Part shown: positions 35,045 through 43,718 of the stretch, piece by piece
How positions within the stretch are numbered: position 1 is the stretch's first letter
Layout of the letters: every line of letters starts with the position of its first letter
Assembly (NCBI RefSeq): GCF_018860975.1
Contig: NZ_JAHKQI010000005.1
Coordinates: 682,001 to 746,000 of the forward strand
Length of the DNA: 64,000 bases
DNA from: Lentibacter algarum
GTDB lineage: Bacteria; Pseudomonadota; Alphaproteobacteria; Rhodobacterales; Rhodobacteraceae
Direction of reading: 5' to 3'
Notes under the pieces: model-generated
Databases searched by the model: none
Told to the model about the DNA's origin: nothing
The model's input: the letters and a program-made list of their open reading frames with translations, nothing else
Made by a program: the position numbers and the translations under genes

Positions 35045-35129
35045 TTGAGAGCGCCTCTTTGTTAACGGGTGAAGAATAGGCGCAGTTGCTGGTGTTGGCA
35101 ATCAGCTAACAGTCGGGTCTAATCGGCAT

Positions 35130-35816
35130 ATGTGCGGACGAATTGCCAACACCCTTCCCAGCGATTCTATGGCGCGGCTGTTTGCAGCTTTGCCTTCTAA
35201 CAGCTTGCCGTCGGTGCCGAACTTTAACATTTGTCCGACCAACGATATTCATGTGGTGCGTGCCAGTGGTGACACCGGCGGCGCAAGCCGCGCGCTTGTG
35301 GCGATGCGTTGGGGGTTTATTCCGCATTGGTATAAAACACCCAACGATGGGCCATTACTGATCAACGCCCGTGCGGAAACGATTGCCGAGAAGCCCGCCT
35401 TTCGTGCCGCTGTCCGTTCGCACCGGTGCCTTATACCGGCAAGTGGCTACTACGAGTGGACGAAAGACGCCGAAGGCAAGCGCCTGCCTTGGTATTTCAC
35501 CCGTGCAGATCGCGAATCTGTGGTGATGGCTGGCATCTGGCAAACATGGAGCAGCGGAGAGGGCGATGACGCGCAAGACACCTGCGCCGTGGTGACTTGT
35601 GCGGCGAACGCGGCGACGGCTGATGTGCATCACCGCATGCCAGTGATCCTTGCGCCGCGCGACTGGGGCAAGTGGCTTGGCGAAGAGGGCAAAGGCGCGG
35701 CCATACTCATGCAACCTGCGCCAGACGAAGCGCTGAATGTCCACCGTGTGCGGGCTGAAGTGAACTCAAACCGCGCGTCAGGTGCGCAGCTTATCGAGCC
35801 ATTTGAGACAAGTTGA
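35130..35816 (+). CDS. SOS-response-associated peptidase (SRAP; YedK/HMCES family)
   Basis: 228 residues. Cys2 (MCGRIAN), which forms the thiazolidine crosslink with abasic DNA, is present, as are the Asn-Ala-Arg block LLINARAETIAEKPAF, the catalytic Glu (LIPASGYYEWTKD) and the HRMPVIL histidine. SRAP proteins cap abasic sites in single-stranded DNA. Divergent from maiA across 85 bases; no LexA box is evident there. Confidence 0.94.
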   Translation: MCGRIANTLPSDSMARLFAALPSNSLPSVPNFNICPTNDIHVVRASGDTGGASRALVAMRWGFIPHWYKTPNDGPLLINARAETIAEKPAFRAAVRSHRCLIPASGYYEWTKDAEGKRLPWYFTRADRESVVMAGIWQTWSSGEGDDAQDTCAVVTCAANAATADVHHRMPVILAPRDWGKWLGEEGKGAAILMQPAPDEALNVHRVRAEVNSNRASGAQLIEPFETS

Positions 35817-35865
35817 AGAGTGGCCTTGACCCCCAAAAACCGATGAAATAGGTAGTGTGCACTGC

Positions 35866-35939
35866 GCGGGCGTTGTGTAGTGGTAAGACCTTAGCCTTCC
35901 AAGCTAATGACGCGGGTTCGATTCCCGCCGCCCGCTCCA
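35866..35939 (+). tRNA. tRNA-Gly (anticodon TCC)
   Basis: Acceptor GCGGGCG / CGCCCGC, D arm TTGTGTAGTGGTAAGAC, anticodon stem TTAGC-CTTCCAA-GCTAA with TCC, T arm CGGGTTCGATTCCCG, and encoded CCA at 35937-35939. It stands between the SRAP and ABC-transporter genes. Confidence 0.97.
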
Positions 35940-36027
35940 CTCCCTTCACATTCCTGCGCGACAATAGGATGCTTGACGCCTCTACCGCGAATGGCCAGAA
36001 AGCTGATAACATTGAGGCAGGTTGACG

Positions 36028-37833
36028 ATGGCAGACAAGGTATCAAGCGAATCCCAAGAGCGCGAAGCGTCAAAGCAAGTTGGCGCGTTGCGCGAGCTGG
36101 TGCCCTTTCTGGCGCCGTATAAAACGCTGCTGATCCTGTCCGGTTTTGCGCTTCTTATGACGGCCTGCCTGTCTTTGACATTGCCTTTGGCGGTGCGGCG
36201 TGTGGTTGATAACTTTAACGCCGAATCTCAGGAGATTCTTGATCTCTACTTTCTCGCAGCGATCGGCGTTGCAGCCTTGCTCGCGCTGGGCACGGGGCTA
36301 CGCTATGCCTTGGTCACACGGCTTGGCGAACGGGTCGTGGCTGATATTCGCAAGGCGGTGTTTGATCGGGTGATCGGCCTTAGCCCCGCCTTCTACGAAA
36401 GCCTGATGACGGGCGAGATTCTCAGCCGTATCACCACAGACACGACGCTTATCCAGTCGGTTATCGGCTCATCTGTGTCGGTTGCGCTGCGCAATGTGCT
36501 GATCTTTATCGGCGGGATGATCTTGATGCTGTTCACTTCGGCCAAGCTTACAGGGCTGGTGCTGTTGATCGTGCCGCTGGTGGTGATTCCGATTCTCACA
36601 TTAGGGCGCAAACTGCGTGGGCTCAGCCGTGAAAACCAGGACTGGATAGCAGCCAGTTCGGGGCAGGCCTCCGAGGCGCTGAGCGCTGTGCAAACGGTGC
36701 AGTCCTTCGCGCAAGAAGCGGTGACGCGTGGTCGCTTTAGTGACGTTACCGAGGCCTCCTATGACGTCGCGCGCCGCCGCATTACCGTGCGCGCGATCAT
36801 GACAGTCACCGTGATGTTCCTGATCTTCGCGGGTGTTGTCGGCGTGCTGTGGATTGGCGCGCATGACGTGCGCACCGGCACAATGAGCTCGGGTGCCTTG
36901 GTGCAATTCGTGATCTACGCGATCATGGTTGCAGGCGCGGTCGCCGCGCTCTCGGAAGTTTGGGGCGAGCTGCAACGCGCTGCGGGCGCGACCGAACGAT
37001 TGGTCGAGCTTCTGAACGCGCAAGACACGGTGAATGACCCTGTCGAGCCAGTGAAATGCCCTGCCAAACTCACTGGAGCTATAAGCTTTGACAATGTCGG
37101 GTTCTCTTACCCGTCGCGGCCTGAAAGGCAAACGCTTGAAGCAGTGAACCTGAGCATCAAGCCCGGTGAAACCATCGCTCTTGTCGGCCCCTCGGGCGCG
37201 GGCAAGACCACAGTTATGCAGCTCATCCAACGCTTTTATGACCCGAACAAGGGCCGCGTTACCCTTGACGGGATTGATCTGCGCGACATGCAGCGGCAGG
37301 ACTTTCGCCAACAGATATCTGTGGTGCCTCAAGATCCGGTCATCTTCTCCGGAACTGCGATGGACAACATCCGTTTTGGCCGTCCCGAGGCCTCTGACGA
37401 GGAGGTAATGAACGCCGCTAAGGCCGCGGCTGCGCATGAGTTTATCAGTGCTTTGCCAGAGGGCTATAACGCAACTCTTGGCGAGCGTGGAGTGATGCTC
37501 TCGGGCGGGCAAAAACAGCGGGTTGCCATCGCTCGCGCGATCTTGCGGGATGCACCTTTGCTGCTGCTGGACGAAGCGACTTCGGCGCTTGATGCGGCCA
37601 GTGAACGGGCGGTTCAGCAAGCTGTCGAAACCCTGTCACAAGACCGCACCACGCTGATCGTTGCGCACCGTTTGGCGACAGTGAAAAAAGCTGACCGCAT
37701 CGTTGTGTTGGACGGTGGTAAGATTGCCGCGCAGGGCACCCATGACGAGCTTGTTGCTGCGAACGGGCTTTACGCCGAACTGGCGCGCCTTCAGTTTACA
37801 GACGGGGGTGTCGTGGGGGGAGAAACTCCCTGA
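36028..37833 (+). CDS. MsbA-like ABC exporter (fused membrane and ATPase domains)
   Basis: 601 residues from ATG 36028; a TTG two codons earlier is also possible. Residues 1-335 hold six membrane helices; the ATPase follows with Walker A GPSGAGKTTVMQL, Q-loop VVPQDPVIFSG, signature LSGGQKQRVAIARAIL, Walker B LLLLDEATSALD and the H-loop IVAHRL. A half-transporter that should work as a homodimer. Export of a lipid or other hydrophobic molecule is the family norm; annotation as a lipid A exporter is only one option. No partner gene is adjacent. Confidence 0.92.
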   Translation: MADKVSSESQEREASKQVGALRELVPFLAPYKTLLILSGFALLMTACLSLTLPLAVRRVVDNFNAESQEILDLYFLAAIGVAALLALGTGLRYALVTRLGERVVADIRKAVFDRVIGLSPAFYESLMTGEILSRITTDTTLIQSVIGSSVSVALRNVLIFIGGMILMLFTSAKLTGLVLLIVPLVVIPILTLGRKLRGLSRENQDWIAASSGQASEALSAVQTVQSFAQEAVTRGRFSDVTEASYDVARRRITVRAIMTVTVMFLIFAGVVGVLWIGAHDVRTGTMSSGALVQFVIYAIMVAGAVAALSEVWGELQRAAGATERLVELLNAQDTVNDPVEPVKCPAKLTGAISFDNVGFSYPSRPERQTLEAVNLSIKPGETIALVGPSGAGKTTVMQLIQRFYDPNKGRVTLDGIDLRDMQRQDFRQQISVVPQDPVIFSGTAMDNIRFGRPEASDEEVMNAAKAAAAHEFISALPEGYNATLGERGVMLSGGQKQRVAIARAILRDAPLLLLDEATSALDAASERAVQQAVETLSQDRTTLIVAHRLATVKKADRIVVLDGGKIAAQGTHDELVAANGLYAELARLQFTDGGVVGGETP

Positions 37834-37905
37834 TTTCCCCCTTGTTCTGTAGTGCTACTTAGGGGAGACTGCGCGCAGAAACAGACACAGACAGGGAGAA
37901 TGATC

Positions 37906-38322
37906 ATGGGTCTTTTTAGTTTTTTCAAACGGTCGGGTAAGCGCCTTAAGAGCGAAGAGCCGACAGCCGCAGACTTGCAAAAAGAAGTTGCCGATCTCGG
38001 GCTTGACGCCGAGGGCCTCGATATCAGCATCGAAGGCGACAAAGTTAAAGTAACGGGCGCCGCCGTTTCTGACGAAATGCGCGAAAAAGTTATCCTCGCG
38101 GTTGGTAACGTTGAAGGCGTTGCCGAAGTTGAAGACGACGCAGGCGACGCGGCCTTCCACACCGTTGAAAAGGGCGACACGCTCTGGGCAGTTTCCGAAA
38201 AAGCGCTGGGCAAAGGCTCGCGTTACATGGAGATCTTTGAAGCCAACAAACCAATGTTGAGCGACCCGGACAAGATCTACCCGGGCCAAGTGCTACGCAT
38301 CCCACAGGATTCAGCAGCTTAA
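37906..38322 (+). CDS. BON-LysM protein (Kbp/YgaU-like)
   Basis: 138 residues from ATG 37906, well spaced from AGGGAG; ATG 37900 is too close. Residues 20-80 form a BON domain ([36 protein letters not shown]), and residues 87-135 a LysM domain ([28 protein letters not shown]). E. coli Kbp/YgaU has the same layout and is a cytoplasmic potassium-binding protein. No signal peptide here, consistent with that. Followed by a terminator. Confidence 0.92.
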   Translation: MGLFSFFKRSGKRLKSEEPTAADLQKEVADLGLDAEGLDISIEGDKVKVTGAAVSDEMREKVILAVGNVEGVAEVEDDAGDAAFHTVEKGDTLWAVSEKALGKGSRYMEIFEANKPMLSDPDKIYPGQVLRIPQDSAA

Positions 38323-38342
38323 AATTAGCTTTTGTGTTAGAG

Positions 38343-38372
38343 AGGCCCTCGCAGATTTGCGGGGGCCTTTTT
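38343..38372 (+). terminator. Rho-independent terminator after the BON-LysM gene
   Basis: An 11-bp stem (AGGCCCTCGCA / TGCGGGGGCCT, one G-T pair) with a GATT loop is followed by a five-T run, 20 bases past the stop codon. Confidence 0.9.
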
Positions 38373-38447
38373 GTTTGTCGTTCCCCTCTTGCGAAGGCGC
38401 AAGTGCTTCGTTACGCCTGTTGTAACCAGAGTTTTGAGGGCAAAGCC

Positions 38448-39257
38448 ATGAACGTTCAGATCGACATTTCGCAGTATAGAAACCTAGCACTCGAGGCGCA
38501 TGATGATGGCGTTTGGGTTGTTACCCTTAACCGCCCGACCAAGCGCAATGCTTTGAATGCGGACACCGTCGAGGAGTTGGTCGAGTTCTTTTCCAAAGCG
38601 CCGCGCGCCGGTGTGCGGGCAGTTGTCTTGGCGGGGGCGGGCGATCACTTCTGCGCAGGACTTGATCTTGTTGAGCACCACGATGAAGACCGCTCGCCTG
38701 CCGAGTTTATGCACCTCTGCCTGCGCTGGCACGAGGCCTTTAACAAAATGGAATATGGCGGTGTTCCGATCATTGCGGCGTTGCAAGGCGCGGTTGTTGG
38801 CGGCGGACTTGAGCTTGCCAGCTCGGCGCATGTGCGGGTGATGAACGACAGCACCTATTTTGCCCTGCCCGAGGGCCAACGCGGCTTGTTTACCGGCGGC
38901 GGCGCGACGATCCGCGTGTCTGATCTTGTGGGCAAATCGCGGATGATCGACATGATGCTGATGGGCCGTGTTTATCAAGGCCAAGAGGCGGCTGATGTCG
39001 GCCTTGCTCAGTATGTTGTCGAAGGCTCGGTCTATGACAAAGCGCTTGAGCTTGCACGGCGTGCCGCCGAAAACCTGCCGCTATCCAATTTCGCCATTTG
39101 CTCTGCGGTGAGCCACATGCAGAACATGTCAGCGATGGATGCAGCCTATGCTGAATCGGTCGTGGCTGGTGTTGTGAACACGCAGCCGGATGCGCGCTCC
39201 CGCCTTGCCGCATTTGCTGACAAAAGCGCAGCACGGGTGCGCAAGAACGCGCCGTGA
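38448..39257 (+). CDS. Enoyl-CoA hydratase/isomerase (crotonase) family protein
   Basis: 269 residues from ATG 38448 behind GAGGG; the open frame upstream crosses the terminator and is not coding. Crotonase marks: [20 protein letters not shown], the oxyanion block [31 protein letters not shown] and [19 protein letters not shown]. The acid-base Glu of hydratases would be in LPEGQ. The exact acyl-CoA substrate is not readable. Overlaps aroQ as GTGA. Confidence 0.88.
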   Translation: MNVQIDISQYRNLALEAHDDGVWVVTLNRPTKRNALNADTVEELVEFFSKAPRAGVRAVVLAGAGDHFCAGLDLVEHHDEDRSPAEFMHLCLRWHEAFNKMEYGGVPIIAALQGAVVGGGLELASSAHVRVMNDSTYFALPEGQRGLFTGGGATIRVSDLVGKSRMIDMMLMGRVYQGQEAADVGLAQYVVEGSVYDKALELARRAAENLPLSNFAICSAVSHMQNMSAMDAAYAESVVAGVVNTQPDARSRLAAFADKSAARVRKNAP

Positions 39258-39685
39258 GCACAGTTTTTATCCTCAATGGCCCCAACCTCAACTTGCTCGG
39301 CAAGCGTGAGCCCGAGATATACGGCAGCGACACGTTGGCCGATGTAGAAGTGATGTGCCGCAAGGCTGCGCCTGCAGATGTGAGCATAGAGTTTCGCCAG
39401 TCAAACCACGAGGGCGTGCTTGTTGACTGGATTCAAGAGGCTCGCGAGACGGCAGATGCGATTGTGATCAACCCCGCTGCTTACACGCATACGTCGGTTG
39501 CTATTCTTGATGCGTTGAGCGCCTTTGAGGGGCCGGTTGTCGAGGTGCATATCTCTGACGTCCACAAACGCGAGAAGTTCCGCCACCACTCCTACGTCAG
39601 CCTGCGCGCCGACGAGGTGATCGTCGGTCGCGGTGTGCAGGGCTATGTTGACGGGCTGGCTTGGGCTGTCAAAAAGCTCGCCTAA
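39254..39685 (+). CDS. aroQ: 3-dehydroquinate dehydratase, type II
   Basis: 143 residues starting at GTG overlapping the crotonase stop. Shikimate pathway step 3. The family is plain from [20 protein letters not shown] (catalytic Tyr in IYG), [27 protein letters not shown], and [17 protein letters not shown] with the catalytic His. Dodecameric cytosolic enzyme. Its stop codon overlaps that of the short minus-strand ORF at 39682. Confidence 0.96.
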   Translation: MSTVFILNGPNLNLLGKREPEIYGSDTLADVEVMCRKAAPADVSIEFRQSNHEGVLVDWIQEARETADAIVINPAAYTHTSVAILDALSAFEGPVVEVHISDVHKREKFRHHSYVSLRADEVIVGRGVQGYVDGLAWAVKKLA

Positions 39686-39795
39686 AGCATCCGATCATCA
39701 ACCAAAGCTTCCTCCGCGATCATCGCCTCGAGCTTGCGCCGGAAGCGCAATTGGCCGCCGTCGATGGGCGCGGGCGCACCAGAGTAAGGCGTCAG
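39682..39795 (-). CDS. Possible 37-aa protein starting at CTG, coupled to the fpr stop
   Basis: An ORF with no ATG/GTG/TTG start that is nonetheless protein-like: with CTG as start it begins (M)[13 protein letters not shown], then [17 protein letters not shown], and ends VDDRML before TAG. The CTG shares its last two bases with the fpr TGA (CTGA), the same geometry as the ATGA overlaps in this genome. It fills nearly all of the 105-base gap between fpr and aroQ. It may instead be the remnant of a longer gene. Function unknown. Confidence 0.42.
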   Translation of the reverse strand: MTPYSGAPAPIDGGQLRFRRKLEAMIAEEALVDDRML

Positions 39796-40634
39796 TCCAA
39801 GAATGCCTTTTCAACCACGTATGTTTGCGGGTCGGAGTTGGCGCCCTCGACGAGGCCGAAGTCTTCCAGCATGTCTTTGAGTTCAAGGTTGAACGCGAGG
39901 TTGCCGCAGATCATGGCACGGTCGTTTTGCGCGCAGAGCGGCTCGACGCCGAGGTCGGCAAAGGCCTCGCCGCTGCGCATGAGGTCGGTGATACGGCCCA
40001 TCTTCGGGCTCTCTTCGCGGGTCGTCGTCGGGTAGTATTTGATCTTCTTCCAGAAGCCCTCGCCAATGACTTCATTGAGCAATTCGTTGCTCTTGAGGCC
40101 TTCGATCAGATCGCGTCCATAGGTGAGTTCGCCCACCGTGCGGCAGGTGTGTGTGATGATGATTTCGTCATAATCTTCAAAGGTTTGCGGCTCACGCAGC
40201 AGGCTGGCGAAGGGCGCAAAACCGGTGCCTGTGGCAAAAAACCAGAGGCGCTTTCCGGGCAACAAGGCGTCATGCACCAGCGTGCCAACAGGCTTGGGCC
40301 GCAGGATGATCTCGTCCCCTTCTTTGATGTGCTGAAGCTTCGATGTCAGCGGCCCGTCCGGCACTTTGATCGAGTAGAATTCAAGCTCCTCATCCCAGCT
40401 CGGGCTGGCGATAGAATAGGCGCGCAAGAGCGGTTTTTGCCTGCCGGTGACAGGGTCGGGATCGCCCATGAGGCCGATCATCACAAACTCGCCGGAGCGA
40501 AACCGAAGGCTCGCCGGCCGCGTGCAGCGGAACGAAAACAGGCGGTCGGTGTAGTGGGTGACACCGGTGATCGTTTGGGTGTTGGGCTGGGTTTTGGGCT
40601 GGGCTTTCACCGCCGGAGTTGCTTGAACATTCAT
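39792..40634 (-). CDS. fpr: Ferredoxin-NADP+ reductase
   Basis: 280 residues from ATG 40634. FAD-binding RAYSIASPSWDEELEFYSIK, NADP-binding FFATGTGFAPFASLL and ITHTCRTVGELTYG, AMICGNLAFNLELKDMLED, and a C-terminal VVEKAFLD aromatic end are typical of bacterial FprA. In this operon it most likely supplies reduced ferredoxin to the sulfite reductase. It starts 11 bases after the DUF934 gene. Confidence 0.93.
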   Translation of the reverse strand: MNVQATPAVKAQPKTQPNTQTITGVTHYTDRLFSFRCTRPASLRFRSGEFVMIGLMGDPDPVTGRQKPLLRAYSIASPSWDEELEFYSIKVPDGPLTSKLQHIKEGDEIILRPKPVGTLVHDALLPGKRLWFFATGTGFAPFASLLREPQTFEDYDEIIITHTCRTVGELTYGRDLIEGLKSNELLNEVIGEGFWKKIKYYPTTTREESPKMGRITDLMRSGEAFADLGVEPLCAQNDRAMICGNLAFNLELKDMLEDFGLVEGANSDPQTYVVEKAFLD

Positions 40635-40645
40635 CTTGATTACTT

Positions 40646-41059
40646 TCAGCCGCGCAGGCGGGCTTGGTAGTTGTTGTTTTGCCAATCAGCACGAAATATC
40701 CAGCTGGCTTCGGGCTGCCGTTCGGCGTGCTCGGCACTGATTTCGGCTTCGTCAAAGCCTACACGCCGAGCCATTGCATATTGGTCGGCGAGTAGGGGGC
40801 CTGCCACGCGCAAACGCCCTGTGTAACCCATCAGCCGCAACTGCCGCGCGATGGTGAACACCCGCCCGTCGGCAAAGCTGTCAAAGCGCACACGGATCAT
40901 TCCGACATTGAGCAAACGGCCTTGCAGCTCGGCCGGATCAGCGCTGGCATCAAGATCAAGCCCAGAGCCATTTTCGCCGCTTATCTCGCGGCGATTTTCC
41001 GTGAAGCCATGCGGCCAGTCTTCGCGGTGAAACCCGTCGTCACGAACAAGGGTAATCAT
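40646..41059 (-). CDS. DUF934 family protein of the sulfate-reduction operon
   Basis: 137 residues. DUF934 is recognised from VGMIRVRFDSFADGRVFTIA, RQLRLMGYTGRLRVAGPLLA and DQYAMARRVGFDEAEI. It regularly sits between cysH and cysI partners and fpr in proteobacteria, and is thought to help sulfite reduction, but its biochemical role is not established. ATGA overlap with cysH. Confidence 0.9.
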   Translation of the reverse strand: MITLVRDDGFHREDWPHGFTENRREISGENGSGLDLDASADPAELQGRLLNVGMIRVRFDSFADGRVFTIARQLRLMGYTGRLRVAGPLLADQYAMARRVGFDEAEISAEHAERQPEASWIFRADWQNNNYQARLRG

Positions 41060-41778
41060 GCTGTTGCTCCTGTTTTAACCATTTTTCCGTTTTCAAAATG
41101 TATGCCGCATTCTGACTTTTCCTGACCCTTCCAACGGCCTTCACGGCCTTCAGCAGGGACGGTGCAAGGCGCGCAGCCAACCGAGCCATAGCCTTGCGCC
41201 AGAAGCGGGTGCTTGGGAAGATCATGCTTGGCAATATAGGCGCGGGTGTCGTCACTGCTCCAGTTGGCGAGCGGGTTGAGTTTTATGCGTCCGGTGCCTT
41301 GCTCGGCTTCGATAAGTTGTAAGTGTTCACGCTTGCCACCCTGAAAACGTTTGCGCCCGCTGATCCAACTGTTAAAGCCCTCCAGTGCAGCTTGCAGCGG
41401 CGCGGTTTTGCGTAGGGCACAGCATGCATCGGTGTCGCGTTGGTGTAGTGTGTTGTCGGGGTCTTGCTTGGTAAGTTCGCCTGCGTTTGCACGTATTAGG
41501 CGCACACCCGTAAGGCCCAAGGCGGCACTTAGCGAACGCTGGTAGGCCAATGTCTCGGCAAACATCAACTCGGTGTCCAAGAAAAGCACGGGTGTAGCGG
41601 GGGCGATCTGCGAGATCATGTGCAACAGAACAGCGGCCTCTGTTCCAAAACTTGATACCAATGCGACCTCACCAAATTGCTTGTCATGGAGCGCAGCCTT
41701 GAGCAGGTCATGCGCTTGTGAGGCTGCAAACCGGGCGTTGTGCAGGCGGGTTGTTTCTAAGAGGTTACTCTGCAGCAT
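41056..41778 (-). CDS. cysH: Assimilatory APS (adenylylsulfate) reductase
   Basis: 240 residues from ATG 41778; the longer frame runs inside cysI. SSFGTEAAVLLHMI is the phosphosulfate-binding P-loop, and the C-terminal ECGIH holds the catalytic cysteine. The extra pairs Cys-Cys in DACCALRK and CxxC in GCAPCT mark a [4Fe-4S] enzyme, so the preferred substrate should be APS rather than PAPS, with thioredoxin as donor. It overlaps cysI by 14 bases. Confidence 0.93.
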   Translation of the reverse strand: MLQSNLLETTRLHNARFAASQAHDLLKAALHDKQFGEVALVSSFGTEAAVLLHMISQIAPATPVLFLDTELMFAETLAYQRSLSAALGLTGVRLIRANAGELTKQDPDNTLHQRDTDACCALRKTAPLQAALEGFNSWISGRKRFQGGKREHLQLIEAEQGTGRIKLNPLANWSSDDTRAYIAKHDLPKHPLLAQGYGSVGCAPCTVPAEGREGRWKGQEKSECGIHFENGKMVKTGATA

Positions 41779-43432
41779 GGGCTGAAACCTCTTGATAAAG
41801 GGCGGCTTTGAAGGGAGAGAGGCCCACGCGGCGATAGGTTTCGAGGAAGCTCTCGGAATCATTAAGCCGCAGTTCAAGATAGGCAAACATCAGGCGCTCA
41901 ACCGCGGGAACGATCTCTCCATAAGCAAAGCCGCGGCCTGTGCGAGCGCCGAGCATGGCGGTCTCGGTATGGTCGCCCCCGAGGGTGATCTGGTAGTTTT
42001 CAACACCTGCGCGGTCGAGACCGAGGATGCCGATATGCCCGACATGGTGATGCCCGCAGGCGTTGATGCAGCCCGAGATTTTGATCTTGAGTTCACCTAA
42101 GTCGTGCTCGATTTTAAGATCGTCAACGCGCTCGGCGATCTGCTGGGCAATCGGGATAGAGCGCGCGGTTGCCAGCGCGCAATAATCCATGCCAGGGCAG
42201 GCGATGATGTCAGAGGCCAGCCCGATATTCGCGGTGCCAAGGCCAGCGTCACGCAGAGCGGTGTAAAGCGCCGGAAGGTCTGATTTGTGAACATGCGGCA
42301 GGATCACGTTTTGCTCGTGTGAAATGCGTAACTCGTCGTGGCCATAGCGTTCGGCAAGATCGGCCATCAGGCGCATTTGCGTGGCGGTCGCGTCACCCGG
42401 AGTCGCACCGTGGGCCTTGAGCGAAATGCTGACAATGGCGTAGCCCTCGGCTTTGTGCGCCGCGAGGTTTGTGTCGCTCCATGAGCGGAAAGCGGGGTTG
42501 TTGGCGCGCTCGGTTTCATATCCAGAAAGGCCCGTTGTCTTAAAGGCGGGCGCGGCAAACTGTGCTTCAATATCTGTTAGCAACGTCTGATCAATGCCAG
42601 TGAACTTAGGCTTGATCTGTGCAAACCGCGCGTCAACGAGGCGGCGGATTTCGTCGATGCCGTGCTCGTGCACTGTAATCTTGATACGCGCCTTATACTT
42701 GTTGTCGCGACGTCCGATCTGGTTCCAAACCGAGACAATCGCTTCCAGATAGGGCAGCAAATCAGCCTTGGGCAAGAACTCGGAGATCACCTTGCCGATC
42801 ATCGGTGTGCGCCCGAGGCCGCCACCAACGATGACTTCAAAACCATGTTCGCCGTCACGCGATACCATGCGCAGCCCGATATCATGAGCGCGGGTTACGG
42901 CACGGTCGTTCTCGCTTCCGGTGATCGCGATTTTGAACTTGCGCGGCATAAACTGGAACTCGGGATGATCGGTGCTCCACTGGCGGATCAGCTCGGCTAC
43001 GGGGCGCGGATCGGCCAACTCGTCGGCTGCGGCACCGGCGAAGTGGTCGGCGGTGACATTGCGGATCGTGTTGCCGGAGGTTTGTATCGCATGCAAACCA
43101 ACCTCGCCGAGCGCGTCTAGCATGTCAGGGATATCCGCCAGTTTGGGCCAGTTATACTGAATGTTCTGACGGGTGGTGAAGTGGCCATAGCCCTTGTCCC
43201 ACTTTTCGGAAAGCAAGGCCAAGGCGCGCATTTGCGCAGAGTTGAGCGTGCCATAAGGGATCGCCACGCGCAGCATATAGGCGTGCAATTGCAGGTAAAC
43301 GCCGTTCATCAGCCGTAGTGGCTTGAACTCGTCTTCGGTGAGTTCCCCGGCAACGCGGCGGGCGACTTGAGCGCGGAACTGCGCGTTGCGGTCAGCCAGA
43401 AAGGCGGTGTCAAAATCATTATACTGATACAT
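41765..43432 (-). CDS. cysI: Ferredoxin-dependent nitrite/sulfite reductase (siroheme hemoprotein)
   Basis: 555 residues. The siroheme/[4Fe-4S] cysteines are in ACPGMDYCALATA and GCINACGHHHVG; the two ferrodoxin-like halves begin FTTRQNIQYNWPKLADIPDM and RISHEQNVILPHVHKSD. Context (cysG, cysH, fpr) makes it the assimilatory sulfite reductase rather than a nitrite reductase. AGGAG lies 7 bases before the ATG. It overlaps DUF2849 and cysH by 14 bases each. Confidence 0.94.
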   Translation of the reverse strand: MYQYNDFDTAFLADRNAQFRAQVARRVAGELTEDEFKPLRLMNGVYLQLHAYMLRVAIPYGTLNSAQMRALALLSEKWDKGYGHFTTRQNIQYNWPKLADIPDMLDALGEVGLHAIQTSGNTIRNVTADHFAGAAADELADPRPVAELIRQWSTDHPEFQFMPRKFKIAITGSENDRAVTRAHDIGLRMVSRDGEHGFEVIVGGGLGRTPMIGKVISEFLPKADLLPYLEAIVSVWNQIGRRDNKYKARIKITVHEHGIDEIRRLVDARFAQIKPKFTGIDQTLLTDIEAQFAAPAFKTTGLSGYETERANNPAFRSWSDTNLAAHKAEGYAIVSISLKAHGATPGDATATQMRLMADLAERYGHDELRISHEQNVILPHVHKSDLPALYTALRDAGLGTANIGLASDIIACPGMDYCALATARSIPIAQQIAERVDDLKIEHDLGELKIKISGCINACGHHHVGHIGILGLDRAGVENYQITLGGDHTETAMLGARTGRGFAYGEIVPAVERLMFAYLELRLNDSESFLETYRRVGLSPFKAALYQEVSAHAAE

Positions 43433-43718
43433 GAGTTTGCTCCTGTTTACCGTGAAAGCGGTTTGATGGGCCGGTTTGGCGAAACGCCTCGCGAAAGTGG
43501 GTTGGGGCGGGTGTGCCTGTTTCCACCGATACGTTCATCAGATAGACGCCAACAACTTCGCTATCACGGACCTCGGCCAGTTCCAGAGCGAGTTTGGCCA
43601 GTTCGGCATCAGCGAAGACCTCTGCGTCTTCGAGCCTGCGCACCCAATGATTGGTTTTTGAGAGGTAAACAACGTCGCCTTCAAGCAGGGCGTTGGCGGT
43701 GATCACTTGGTGGCTCAT
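43419..43718 (-). CDS. DUF2849 family protein
   Basis: 99 residues: VITANALLEGDVVYLSKTNH, WVRRLEDAEVFAD, then YLMNVSVETGTPAPTHFREA and FRQTGPSNRFHGKQ. This small family accompanies cysG and cysI in alphaproteobacteria; its role is unknown, with sulfite reductase assembly or activity a fair guess. Overlaps cysG by 4 bases (ATGA). Confidence 0.88.
   Translation of the reverse strand: MSHQVITANALLEGDVVYLSKTNHWVRRLEDAEVFADAELAKLALELAEVRDSEVVGVYLMNVSVETGTPAPTHFREAFRQTGPSNRFHGKQEQTHVSV

Noticed and set aside
36601-37620. 339-codon open frame on the minus strand
   Set aside because: Antisense to the ABC exporter, whose Walker and signature motifs fix the coding strand.
39633-40670. 345-codon open frame on the plus strand spanning the end of aroQ and fpr
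   Set aside because: Shadow of fpr and of the short CTG ORF; begins inside aroQ and has no family match.
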